Source: Gemmatimonadota bacterium
Lineage (GTDB): Bacteria; Gemmatimonadota; Gemmatimonadetes; Palauibacterales; KS3-K002
Reading direction: 5' to 3'
NCBI GenBank assembly: GCA_020344215.1
Contig: CP070815.1
Coordinates: 4,292,040-4,356,039, forward strand
DNA: 64,000 nt
The stretch's first letter is position 1. Each line of letters opens with the position of its first letter. Position numbers and translations under genes: made by a program. The notes below the pieces were generated by a model, which did not search any database, was not told the origin of the DNA, and saw only the letters and a program-made list of their open reading frames with translations. Positions 1 through 7,015 of the stretch are shown one piece after another.

Positions 1-2
1 CG

Positions 3-95
3 GGAACCTCGAAGAGTCAACTCTCCTGCGCCCGACGAGCGGTGCGGGCGATGCTGAACCCGGAGCCCAGAGGGATGGATGGAGGCGATGGATAA
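3..95 (+). CDS. ECF-type RNA polymerase sigma factor, C-terminal end (5' cut by window edge)
   Basis: Only about 30 codons are inside the window, open from the first base and ending at TAA. The peptide begins GTSKSQLSCARRAV, which matches the recognition helix of sigma region 4.2 in ECF sigma factors, where the usual form is GTSKSQLHRARRAL. This is the part that contacts the -35 promoter element. The gene overlaps the start of the next one by 17 bases, the arrangement expected for a sigma factor and its regulator. The rest of the protein and its subgroup cannot be seen. Confidence 0.72.
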   Translation, partial: GTSKSQLSCARRAVRAMLNPEPRGMDGGDG

Positions 96-636
96 CAACG
101 GACTGAGGCAGGCCGAGCGCGAGGCGTTCGACTCGCTACCTAGGGAGCGGATGCCCTCCAGGATCCTGGAGGAGCGGACCGTACGGGCGCTCAAGAAGCG
201 GGGGATCATCCGCTCGCGACCGCTCCTCTCCACTGCGCGGCTGCCGTGGCTGGCCGCGGGGATCGCGGCGGCGCTGGCTCTCTTTGTGAGCGGTCTGGCG
301 GTGGGACAAGCGATGGGTGTGCGCCAGACGGCCGACGCCCTGGCCGGGATCTACACCCGACCCACGGACCTTGCCGCCGCACGCGTGCAGAGCACCGGCT
401 CGGCGCACCGCGAGGCGCTGGCCGCTCTGGTGACGGCAACGGGCGCGGCCGAACCGCAGGAGGTTCAGCAGGCGCGGGAGGTGGCGCTGGCGGCGTTCTG
501 GGCGGCGGCCAACGAGATCGTGCGCCTGGCGCCTGACGACCCGGTCTCGCTGCGGATCCTGCAGGAGGTGGAACGCAGCGTCGGCGGTCGCGGGCCGGGC
601 GCCGCTGCCGACACGACCAACGTGGTCTGGTTCTAG
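79..636 (+). CDS. Single-pass membrane protein, possible anti-sigma factor
   Basis: The protein has 185 residues. A charged, basic N-terminal part (about 1-50) is followed by one strong membrane segment near residues 55-77 (LPWLAAGIAAALALFVSGLAVG) and an alanine-rich, probably helical outer part. The start at ATG 79 lies inside the 3' end of the sigma gene, so the two are probably translationally coupled. Position and topology are those of an anti-sigma factor or periplasmic sensor partner. However, no HxxxCxxC zinc anti-sigma motif is visible, so the role is inferred from context only. A second ATG three codons on (position 88) is an alternative start. Confidence 0.6.
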   Translation: MEAMDNNGLRQAEREAFDSLPRERMPSRILEERTVRALKKRGIIRSRPLLSTARLPWLAAGIAAALALFVSGLAVGQAMGVRQTADALAGIYTRPTDLAAARVQSTGSAHREALAALVTATGAAEPQEVQQAREVALAAFWAAANEIVRLAPDDPVSLRILQEVERSVGGRGPGAAADTTNVVWF

Positions 637-681
637 TTCACTGCGATCGATGCCGATCGTGCCGGATAGGAGTCTAGTCTG

Positions 682-2094
682 ATGAGAAGCACAAGAATCG
701 TTACGGCTGCGACGGTCTGTGTCGGCCTGCTGGCCGGTCTGGCGGCGGACGCGGCCCCTCAGGACGTCGTGCCGAGGCCCGCCGCAGTGCCACGGGCACA
801 GGCTTGCCCGGCAGGCCAGGTGGAGCGGGGCGACCTCGGGATCAGTGGCCTCGAGTGCAACTGCAGCTTCTACATCGGTGAGGGTGGCGAGAGGGTTTGG
901 CTGTTTCGCTCCGAGCCGGTGATCCTCGGGGTGCGAGAGGGCGGTGTCGCGGATGGGAAGCTCAGAGAAGGTGACGCGATCAACGCGATCGACGGCATCC
1001 TGATCACCACCGGCGAAGCGGGACGGCGCTACGCCAACGTGGAGCCCGGTGAGCGGGTGACGCTGACGGTCCGCCGAGGTGAACGCCTCGCCTTGATCCG
1101 GATCGAAGCGGGCACTCAGTGCGAGCGTACGGTAGAGGCGCCAGACGCGTGGCACGTGCTGGTCGAACCGGTCGAAGTGGTCGTGGCGCCCGAACCGGCC
1201 ATCGCCGTTGAAGTGGAGCCCGAAGCCATCGTTGAATTGGAGCCCGCGGTGGCTGTGGCGGTCGAGCCGGCCGAGCTCGTCGAAGCGGAGCCCTTAGTCC
1301 TCGTGGCGCCCCACGTCTACGTCGTGACGCGGCCCGTCTTCCCGGGCGGCTGGTTCGGCTTCGGGATCAGCTGCAACTGCTCCGTGCACCGGGGCGAATC
1401 GGGTAAGCCACCGGTCTGGAGGTTCAAGGAACTGCCGGAGGTCTTCTCGGTGGAGCCGGGCAGTCCGGCGGATCGTGGCGGGCTGCAGCGCGGCGACGTG
1501 CTGGTCGAGATCGACGGCGTTTCGCTCACCGACGACGAGGGTGGGCGGCGTTTCGGCGCCGTCAGGCCGGGCCAGACCGTGACGTTCAAGTACCGGCGGC
1601 GCGGCGCTGCCGTCGGCGAGGTCACCCTCACCGCCGGCGAGCGGGACGAGCCGCACGTCCCACAGTACGAAGAAGCCGAGTACGCAGAGTTGCTCGGGCA
1701 GATTCAGGAGCAGCAGATGCGGCAGCAGTTGCTGACAGAGCTGCTGCTCTCGGAGGCCGAGGAGCTCGCGTTCGCCGACGAGCTGTCGGAGCTGTTGATC
1801 GAGGAAGGCGACACACTCCTCGAGGCGGGTCCATCGGTAGGCGAGCTTCTGGCCCGCGAGGCCGAGCTGCAGCTGCAGGCTGCCGAGAATCTCGAGCGCC
1901 TGATGGCGGGGATGGTCGAGGTGCCGGTGGCGGACGCGCCCGTGCCGGAGCAGCTGCGCTTCGCGGGGAGCGTGGGCGACGTGGATATCGAAGTGCGGGG
2001 CGGTAACTCGGTGATCGCGACGGTGATCGAGGAAGGGCGCGAGATCGTGATCGTGACCCGGGATGCCCGGATCACAATCAAACGGTCGAAGTGA
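682..2094 (+). CDS. Secreted protein with two CNC-PDZ modules
   Basis: The 470-residue protein starts at ATG 682 with AGGAG about 10 bases upstream. It has a signal peptide (residues 1-25, ending near ADAAPQD). Two PDZ-like domains follow, at about 48-140 and 220-315, each with a GDxxxxIDG core. Each is preceded by the same short motif, GIS..CNCS (ECNCSF and SCNCSV). Between them lies a low-complexity V/E/P-rich linker (about 155-215) with repeated VEPE/VELEPA units. Residues 320-420 are glutamate- and leucine-rich and probably coiled coil, and the end is a beta-rich strand region. PDZ domains bind C-terminal or unfolded peptides, but no protease domain is present, so this looks like an envelope adaptor or stress sensor. 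Its place after the sigma/anti-sigma pair suggests envelope-stress control, which is inference. Confidence 0.7.
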   Translation: MRSTRIVTAATVCVGLLAGLAADAAPQDVVPRPAAVPRAQACPAGQVERGDLGISGLECNCSFYIGEGGERVWLFRSEPVILGVREGGVADGKLREGDAINAIDGILITTGEAGRRYANVEPGERVTLTVRRGERLALIRIEAGTQCERTVEAPDAWHVLVEPVEVVVAPEPAIAVEVEPEAIVELEPAVAVAVEPAELVEAEPLVLVAPHVYVVTRPVFPGGWFGFGISCNCSVHRGESGKPPVWRFKELPEVFSVEPGSPADRGGLQRGDVLVEIDGVSLTDDEGGRRFGAVRPGQTVTFKYRRRGAAVGEVTLTAGERDEPHVPQYEEAEYAELLGQIQEQQMRQQLLTELLLSEAEELAFADELSELLIEEGDTLLEAGPSVGELLAREAELQLQAAENLERLMAGMVEVPVADAPVPEQLRFAGSVGDVDIEVRGGNSVIATVIEEGREIVIVTRDARITIKRSK

Positions 2095-2117
2095 GCCTAC
2101 GCGAGGTCGCTTAGATG

Positions 2118-2642
2118 CTAGGGCTCGCCAAACTTCGTGTCGATCTCTACGCCGCAGGCCTTCAAGAATTGAGTTGGAAGCTCGCCGCCGGCAAAGATGA
2201 AGACGTAGTCGTTGGGGATCTGTCGCGTTTCGCTCTCATCGTTCCCGATGACCACGCAGTCGGGTCTGATCTCCCTCAGGTTCGTGGACCAGAGAACGTC
2301 GACCTTCCCTTGCTCAACAGCTTGCTCGATACGTTCCAGGTTGCGAGGCTTTAAGCGCGAGAATCGATCTCTTCGATACGACATCGTCACATGGTTGCCT
2401 GGCTGGTCTGCCAGTGCCAGAGCGGCCTCGACGGCCGAGTCGCCACCGCCCACGACGATGATATGGTCGTGCTGATATGCCCCCCAGTAGAGTGAAGCAC
2501 CTGCCACACCGAACCAGACCAGGATCAGGATAACCGTTAGGGCGCGTTGTCCCTGTGGCCGTGACCCCAATACCTCACGATGTTGCGTCAAAGTTCCTTG
2601 TGCTCTGGTGGCGTTCGCCACGTTGCGGCCGCGCCGAGACAA
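2118..2642 (-). pseudogene. Truncated NAD(P)-binding half of a thioredoxin-reductase-like flavoprotein
   Basis: The frame encodes 174 residues. After a membrane-like stretch (ALTVILILVWFGVAGASLYW, residues 34-53) comes VVGGGDSAVEAALAL, the GxGxxA nucleotide-binding motif found in the second half of YpdA/thioredoxin-reductase-like proteins. The C-terminal strand FAGGELPTQFL, usual near the end of these enzymes, is also there. The whole N-terminal FAD domain, normally about 150-200 residues with its own GxGxxG motif, is missing. The simplest reading is an internal or 5' deletion that joined a membrane segment to the NAD(P) domain. The frame is otherwise clean, so expression of a half-enzyme cannot be excluded. 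No good ribosome site decides the start. Confidence 0.55.
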
Positions 2643-2894
2643 GGACGGTGCAGCGACGCATCGTGAGACCCGTGAACCGATGTCAGTAGTGCCGGTGTGA
2701 AGTCAGATTGTCCTTACAGACCCGGCGGAGAATCGCTCAAAGCTGCAGGGGCAGACACTCATCGTCAATTCGCGCGTGCAGACGGTGCCGTCGGAGGCTC
2801 TCTCGGGGAAAGCCCCTTTGGCTAGCGCATGGCAGCACCCGCAGGCATATTTCAAAGCAAGACATAAAGAGGATTGCGCGGGAGGAGGCCTGCG

Positions 2895-3128
2895 ATGCAG
2901 TGTCCGATGTGCGGGGATAAAGCCGCCGAGGCGCGATACTACCGGCTGAGCCGGCTGACCGAGACGATCGAGCATCTCTGCCGCCCCTGCTGGCTCGCTC
3001 TGCGGAAGGCGGAGAGAGGTGAGTGGGAGTACTTCCGCGGCGCGGCCAAGCTCGTGCTGTACTACACGGTGATCCCGGTGCTGGCGACGGCGCTCGTCGT
3101 CTGGCTGTTGGCGGTGTTGATTCTATGA
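2895..3128 (+). CDS. Small zinc-ribbon protein with C-terminal membrane segment
   Basis: I place the start at ATG 2895 because GGAGGAGG ends 7 bases before it. The product then has 77 residues. MQCPMCG and, about 30 residues on, CRPC form a CxxC...CxxC zinc-ribbon pattern. Residues about 55-77 are a single membrane helix at the very C-terminus. The stop overlaps the start of the next small gene as ATGA. The family is not recognised. A membrane-tethered zinc ribbon could be a regulatory or assembly factor, but no function can be read from the sequence. Confidence 0.6.
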   Translation: MQCPMCGDKAAEARYYRLSRLTETIEHLCRPCWLALRKAERGEWEYFRGAAKLVLYYTVIPVLATALVVWLLAVLIL

Positions 3129-3280
3129 AGAGCTGTAGGCACTGCGACGCCACAATCCCCGACCACGCTCATCGCTGCCCGCACTGTCGCGGCTTTCACC
3201 CGCGGGGCAACTGGCAGTTTCAGGCGTTCCTGGTCGCCCTGGTGGCGGCCACGGCGCTGGCCATGCTGCTGCTGGACTGA
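3125..3280 (+). CDS. Small zinc-ribbon protein with C-terminal membrane segment, coupled to previous gene
   Basis: ATG 3125 overlaps the preceding stop (ATGA), which gives a 51-residue protein. CRHC at the start and CPHC about 12 residues later form a short zinc ribbon, and residues about 31-50 (FLVALVAATALAMLLL) form one membrane helix. The layout is the same as in the upstream gene: ribbon first, membrane segment last. The two genes may encode partners made from one message. No family is recognised. Confidence 0.58.
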   Translation: MKSCRHCDATIPDHAHRCPHCRGFHPRGNWQFQAFLVALVAATALAMLLLD

Positions 3281-3301
3281 GCGTTGCCCACGAAGCGCGG
3301 G

Positions 3302-3538
3302 CTAGAACGGCGGCGGACTCTTTGGCTTCTTGTAGCGCGGACGCGCCTGGTCCAGGAAGCGCTGTAGCTCGGAGTCGCTGAACTCGTAGGGGTCTTGGGT
3401 GTGCTTGTGGCTGGGCAGGGGGACGACTCGTTCTGCACCCTGCTCCCCTTGAACCGGCCGGAACACGAGTTCCGAGCGGCCGTGCTCACGCTCGACGACC
3501 CAGGGTTGACCGGAACGGTCGGTGAACTTCCTGGACAT
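3302..3538 (-). CDS. Small hypothetical protein, paralogue of the divergent neighbour
   Basis: The predicted product from ATG 3538 has 78 residues and no signal or membrane segment. Its core KFTDRSGQPWVV...SELVFRPVQGEQG...VVPL matches the divergent gene's DFTDRTGRRWRV...NNIVFRALDGDQA...YLAV, so the two are clearly related. The frame is open further upstream to a GTG at 3607, but the homology starts just after ATG 3538 and neither start has a clear ribosome site. The family is not recognised. The end is rich in proline and lysine (KKPKSPPPF). Confidence 0.55.
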   Translation of the reverse strand: MSRKFTDRSGQPWVVEREHGRSELVFRPVQGEQGAERVVPLPSHKHTQDPYEFSDSELQRFLDQARPRYKKPKSPPPF

Positions 3539-3821
3539 GCTGAAACTTGGTATTTCAGAGCTATACGAACAAGAGGTGCGACAGGTGGCGGAGGAGAGAG
3601 ACTTCACGGACAGGACAGGACGGCGGTGGCGAGTGGCCTACGCCGAAGGTGGCGTGCGAGGCATGCTCACGATGAATAACATCGTCTTCAGAGCGCTGGA
3701 CGGGGATCAAGCAGGTGAGGAGCGCTATCTGGCGGTCCACCCTGGCTATCTCGAGAGCGCCGACGACCACAAGCTGGAGGTGGCACTATCGCAGGCACAG
3801 CGAGTCGACCCGCCCTGGTAG
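3537..3821 (+). CDS. Small hypothetical protein, paralogue of the divergent neighbour
   Basis: From ATG 3537 the product has 94 residues; a GTG at 3522 would add five. It is soluble and acidic at the N-terminus, followed by a beta-rich core that aligns with the minus-strand gene (FTDRTGRRWRV, IVFRALDGDQ). The two genes run back to back from the same four bases, CATG at 3536-3539, so each start codon lies inside the complement of the other. The 3' end overlaps the lipoprotein gene that follows. The fold resembles no family I can name. Confidence 0.55.
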   Translation: MLKLGISELYEQEVRQVAEERDFTDRTGRRWRVAYAEGGVRGMLTMNNIVFRALDGDQAGEERYLAVHPGYLESADDHKLEVALSQAQRVDPPW

Positions 3822-4297
3822 TCGCGTTCGCAGGAACCCTCGCGAGTGCCGCCTGCGGGGGCGGTGGCAATGCACCCACACCGGATCAGGCATCAGCGAC
3901 GTTGACCGGCCGGGTGCGAGTTACCGGTAGCACACCGTTCGAGCAAGTGCTCATCGACCCGGGAAGGCAGCCGGACGATGTCGTCGAGGTCCAAGGCGAA
4001 TACACGGCGGAGTTGCGAAACCTGTTAGGAGCGATCGTCCGCGCGTCGGGCGTCCTATCCACGGCGAACCGTCTCGAGGTCACCAGCTACGAGGTCCTGG
4101 AGATCGTGGGACAGGTACCGGTCGTCGGGCTGCTCGAGATCGTGGACGGTCGTGCGATCCTTCGCTCGGGTTCCGGCGAGCCGGTGCAGCTGCACGCCGT
4201 GCCCGCGGTGCTGCGCGCCCATAACGGAGCCAAGGTTTGGGTCGTCCTCGATTCAACTGGGGCGGTGAAGGCCTATGGAATCATCAGGGAGCGGTGA
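3788..4297 (+). CDS. Lipoprotein of unknown function, apparent ATC start
   Basis: The mature part (about residues 40-169) is plainly coding: TLTGRVRVTGSTPFEQVLI and following beta-rich sequence. A TTG at 3902 would start the protein without a signal. Upstream in the same frame is a full lipoprotein signal: RPALVVAFAGTLASAACGGGG, with the cysteine after SAA. No ATG, GTG or TTG lies in frame before it. An ATC at 3788 has an ideal GGAGG at 3776-3780, seven bases away, and would give AGTASRP then the hydrophobic run. I infer ATC initiation, or an ATG that was mutated or misread. A CTG at 3815 is a weaker choice. Overlap with the upstream gene is 34 bases. Confidence 0.55.
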   Translation: MAGTASRPALVVAFAGTLASAACGGGGNAPTPDQASATLTGRVRVTGSTPFEQVLIDPGRQPDDVVEVQGEYTAELRNLLGAIVRASGVLSTANRLEVTSYEVLEIVGQVPVVGLLEIVDGRAILRSGSGEPVQLHAVPAVLRAHNGAKVWVVLDSTGAVKAYGIIRER

Positions 4298-4574
4298 ATC
4301 CGGCGGGGTCGATCCCCAGTTCCAGATGTTCGATGAATCGCCGAACGAGAACGAGATCGGTTCGATCCCCTTCGAAGGCGATGACTGGGCGGTCGTTCTC
4401 CAGACCCGGGAGTGCGCCGACCGCCTGTTTCGCGGTAAGTTCCTGTTCCGCTCCAAGGGACGTGAGCTTCGCACCGCCGACCTGTTCATCGAGGCCACCG
4501 ACGAGGAGGTCGTGGAGCGCGCCAGCAATTTCGAGGAACACCTGATCCGGGACCTACTGCGGTCACTTCTTTAA
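4275..4574 (+). CDS. Hypothetical acidic protein
   Basis: ATG 4275 lies inside the end of the lipoprotein gene (23-base overlap) and gives 99 residues. The first 25 residues are glycine/serine-rich and probably disordered. The remainder is a mixed alpha/beta segment (DDWAVVLQTRECADRLF, then a helical tail EEVVERASNFEEHLIRDLLRSLL that includes many acidic residues). There is no signal, membrane helix or metal motif. It is not a family I recognise. Tight overlap suggests it is translated with the lipoprotein. Confidence 0.5.
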   Translation: MESSGSGESGGVDPQFQMFDESPNENEIGSIPFEGDDWAVVLQTRECADRLFRGKFLFRSKGRELRTADLFIEATDEEVVERASNFEEHLIRDLLRSLL

Positions 4575-4597
4575 GGACCATAACTCATTGTTATTAA

Positions 4598-5875
4598 GTG
4601 AGATACGGTGCTCGACCTAAACTGACATATCGGGCCCGACAGGGGATCGGTCTGCTGCTTGTCCTCGCCCTCGCCGCCTGCCATCCACCCTCCGGGACCG
4701 GTGTTGTGGGTGGACCGCGGGAAAGCCCGAGTGAGAGCCGGGGGGAGAGCTCGGCGCGCCCGAGGCCGACGGGCGCGGCACTGGTACCGGTCCGAGTGGT
4801 TGATGTACCGGAGCTGGTGCGTGCGCTGGAGGTGGATCGAGCGAGTCTGATCGAGGCACTGGATCGGAGCCTTGCGTGGTTCGAGAAGCCGTCGAGCCGG
4901 GACTACTTCCCGGCGGCGGGAGTGAATCATGAGAGAGCGAGGGCGAGCGTCTACGCTTTTAGGCAACTAGCAGGTCAGGCGATTGACGCGATCGATCTGG
5001 TCAGACGCATCGCAGAGGAGTTCGAGATCTATGCGAGCGTTGGAGGGGGTGAGGATGGGAGCGTGGTGTTCACGGGCTACTACACGCCGGCCTTTGCCGG
5101 GTCGCTGACGCGCAGTGAGGAGTACCGCCATCCGCTTTATCGGCGACCCGCTGACCTCGTCGTCGATCCGGAGACGGGCGAGACGATTGGACGGCGCGTC
5201 GGGAGCCGCATCGTGCGCTTCCCGACGCGTGCCGACATCGAGAGGTTGGGGATGCTGGCCGGCAACGAGCTCGTGTGGCTGCGGGATCGATTCGAGGCGT
5301 ACCTCGTACACGTGCAGGGCTCGGCGGCGATCAAGCTCCCCGACGGTTCGCTCTACTACGTGGGGTACGCCGGGAACAACGGTCACGACTATGTGAGCGT
5401 TGCCCGGCAGCTTGTCGAAGACGGCAAGCTTGCAGACGAGGAGTTGAGCCTGGCCGAGGTGCGCGCCTACTTCAACGAGCACGCCGAAGACCTCGACCCT
5501 TACCTGCGCCGCAACCCGCGGTTCGTCTTCTTCCGCGAGGACGGCAGCACGGACTGGCCTGCCGGATCGCTGGGGGTAAAGGTCACTCCGCTGCGTTCGC
5601 TTGCCACCGACAAGGCGGTTTTCCCGCCGGGCGGAGTCGTGCTGGCTGTGACCCACACGCAGGATGCGTCGGGCCGCATGGTTCGTATCGAGCAAGTCAT
5701 GCTGGATCAGGACAGCGGTGGGGCGATCCGCACGGCGGGGCGCGCGGATATCTACTACGGCATCGGCCCGGCGGCGGAGGCGCTGGCTGGCAACCAGTAC
5801 GCTGAAGGTCGTCTCTACTACCTGTTCCTGAAGCCGGAGCGGGTGGGGGAGTGGCGGGATGGTCTGGACATATAA
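4598..5875 (+). CDS. mltA: Membrane-bound lytic murein transglycosylase A
   Basis: The 425-residue product begins at GTG 4598, the only possible start because TAA precedes it directly in frame. A lipoprotein signal ends in LAAC (Cys28), so it should sit on a membrane facing the peptidoglycan. The MltA domain follows: GYYTPAFAGS and HPLYRRP, then VHVQGSAAIKLPDGS and YVGYAGNNGHDYVS. The C-terminal 3D domain contains LDQDSGGAIRTAGRADIYYG with its conserved aspartates. The enzyme cleaves glycan strands to 1,6-anhydromuropeptides. Length fits the family. The gene appears to stand alone before the lysine operon. Confidence 0.93.
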   Translation: MRYGARPKLTYRARQGIGLLLVLALAACHPPSGTGVVGGPRESPSESRGESSARPRPTGAALVPVRVVDVPELVRALEVDRASLIEALDRSLAWFEKPSSRDYFPAAGVNHERARASVYAFRQLAGQAIDAIDLVRRIAEEFEIYASVGGGEDGSVVFTGYYTPAFAGSLTRSEEYRHPLYRRPADLVVDPETGETIGRRVGSRIVRFPTRADIERLGMLAGNELVWLRDRFEAYLVHVQGSAAIKLPDGSLYYVGYAGNNGHDYVSVARQLVEDGKLADEELSLAEVRAYFNEHAEDLDPYLRRNPRFVFFREDGSTDWPAGSLGVKVTPLRSLATDKAVFPPGGVVLAVTHTQDASGRMVRIEQVMLDQDSGGAIRTAGRADIYYGIGPAAEALAGNQYAEGRLYYLFLKPERVGEWRDGLDI

Positions 5876-5944
5876 GGGTCGGCCCGCGAGACTGAACAAC
5901 TGCGGCGACCACAGGGTACGTAGAGTGCACGGACGAATAGAGGC

Positions 5945-7015
5945 GTGAGGGGACGGATCGACGTTGGCTTGCTCGGTGCCACCGGCATCGTGGGAACGTG
6001 GCTGGCTCGCATGCTGCGAGACCACCCGTGGTTCAGATTGGCCGAGGTCGGCGCTTCGCCGGCTTCCGAGGGCCGCTCGTACGGTGAGGTGGCAGCCCTG
6101 AGCAGCCTGCCGGGTGGTGCGGAGATCCCTGACGAGATCCTGGCGCTCGAGTTGAAGGCGCCCACCGATGAGTGGTCATCGCCACTTCTGCTCTGCGCCC
6201 TGCCGAGCCGTGAGGCGGGCCGGGTGGAGGAAGAGCTCGCCGGGCGGGGGCACGTCGTTGTCAGCAACGCAGCCAGCCACCGGATGGACGCGGACGTGCC
6301 GCTCATCATCCCGGAAGTCAACCCGGGCCATCTCGCGCTGGTGGAGCGGCAGCAGGAGCGCTGGCCCGGCATGTTGATCACCAACCCGAACTGCTCCGTT
6401 GTGGGCCTCGCACTCGCCTTGGCGCCGCTGCACCGGGCTTTCGGGCTGCGAATGGTGACGGTGGCGACGTTACAGGCACTCTCAGGTGCGGGGCGTCCGG
6501 GACCGTCGGCGGGCGATATGCTGGACAACGTGTTACCGCACATTGCAGGAGAGGAAGAGAAGCTGGCCCGAGAGCCTCAGAAGATTCTCGGTGAGCTCCA
6601 GGAGCGTACGATACAGCCGGCGGCGTTCCCGGTAAGCGCGCAAACGCACCGGGTCCCGGTGACCCATGGACATCTGCTTGCGGTCTCGGCCAAACTCGAT
6701 GTCCCCGCCAATCCGGACGAGGTCGTGGAGGCCTTCGCGGGATTCAGGGGCGCGGTGCGAGACGAGCGACTGCCATCGGCGCCGGTGAGGCCGATTGACG
6801 TAGTCGACGGCGAAGCACGCCCACAGCCTCGCCTGGACCGGGATCGGGGCGACGGCATGACGGTAGCCGTGGGCCGGGTACGGCGCTGCGAGACGCTGGA
6901 TGTGAAGTTTACAGTGTTGGTCCACAACCTGGTCCGGGGCGCGGCGGGCGCGGCGCTGCTGAATGCCGAGCTGTGCCATGTATCTGGATACAGCCCCAAA
7001 GCCGGGCGCCGATGA
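5945..7015 (+). CDS. asd: Aspartate-semialdehyde dehydrogenase
   Basis: The enzyme reduces aspartyl phosphate to aspartate semialdehyde with NADPH. The 356 residues include the nucleotide motif GATGIVG (11-17), the active-site Cys150 in TNPNCSVVG and a later His in THGHL. The stretch SHRMDADVPLIIPEVNPGHL is characteristic of the archaeal/fungal-type subfamily, not the E. coli type. The start is GTG 5945 with AGAGG close upstream. Its stop overlaps lysC as ATGA, making it the first gene of a five-gene lysine/diaminopimelate operon. Confidence 0.93.
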   Translation: MRGRIDVGLLGATGIVGTWLARMLRDHPWFRLAEVGASPASEGRSYGEVAALSSLPGGAEIPDEILALELKAPTDEWSSPLLLCALPSREAGRVEEELAGRGHVVVSNAASHRMDADVPLIIPEVNPGHLALVERQQERWPGMLITNPNCSVVGLALALAPLHRAFGLRMVTVATLQALSGAGRPGPSAGDMLDNVLPHIAGEEEKLAREPQKILGELQERTIQPAAFPVSAQTHRVPVTHGHLLAVSAKLDVPANPDEVVEAFAGFRGAVRDERLPSAPVRPIDVVDGEARPQPRLDRDRGDGMTVAVGRVRRCETLDVKFTVLVHNLVRGAAGAALLNAELCHVSGYSPKAGRR

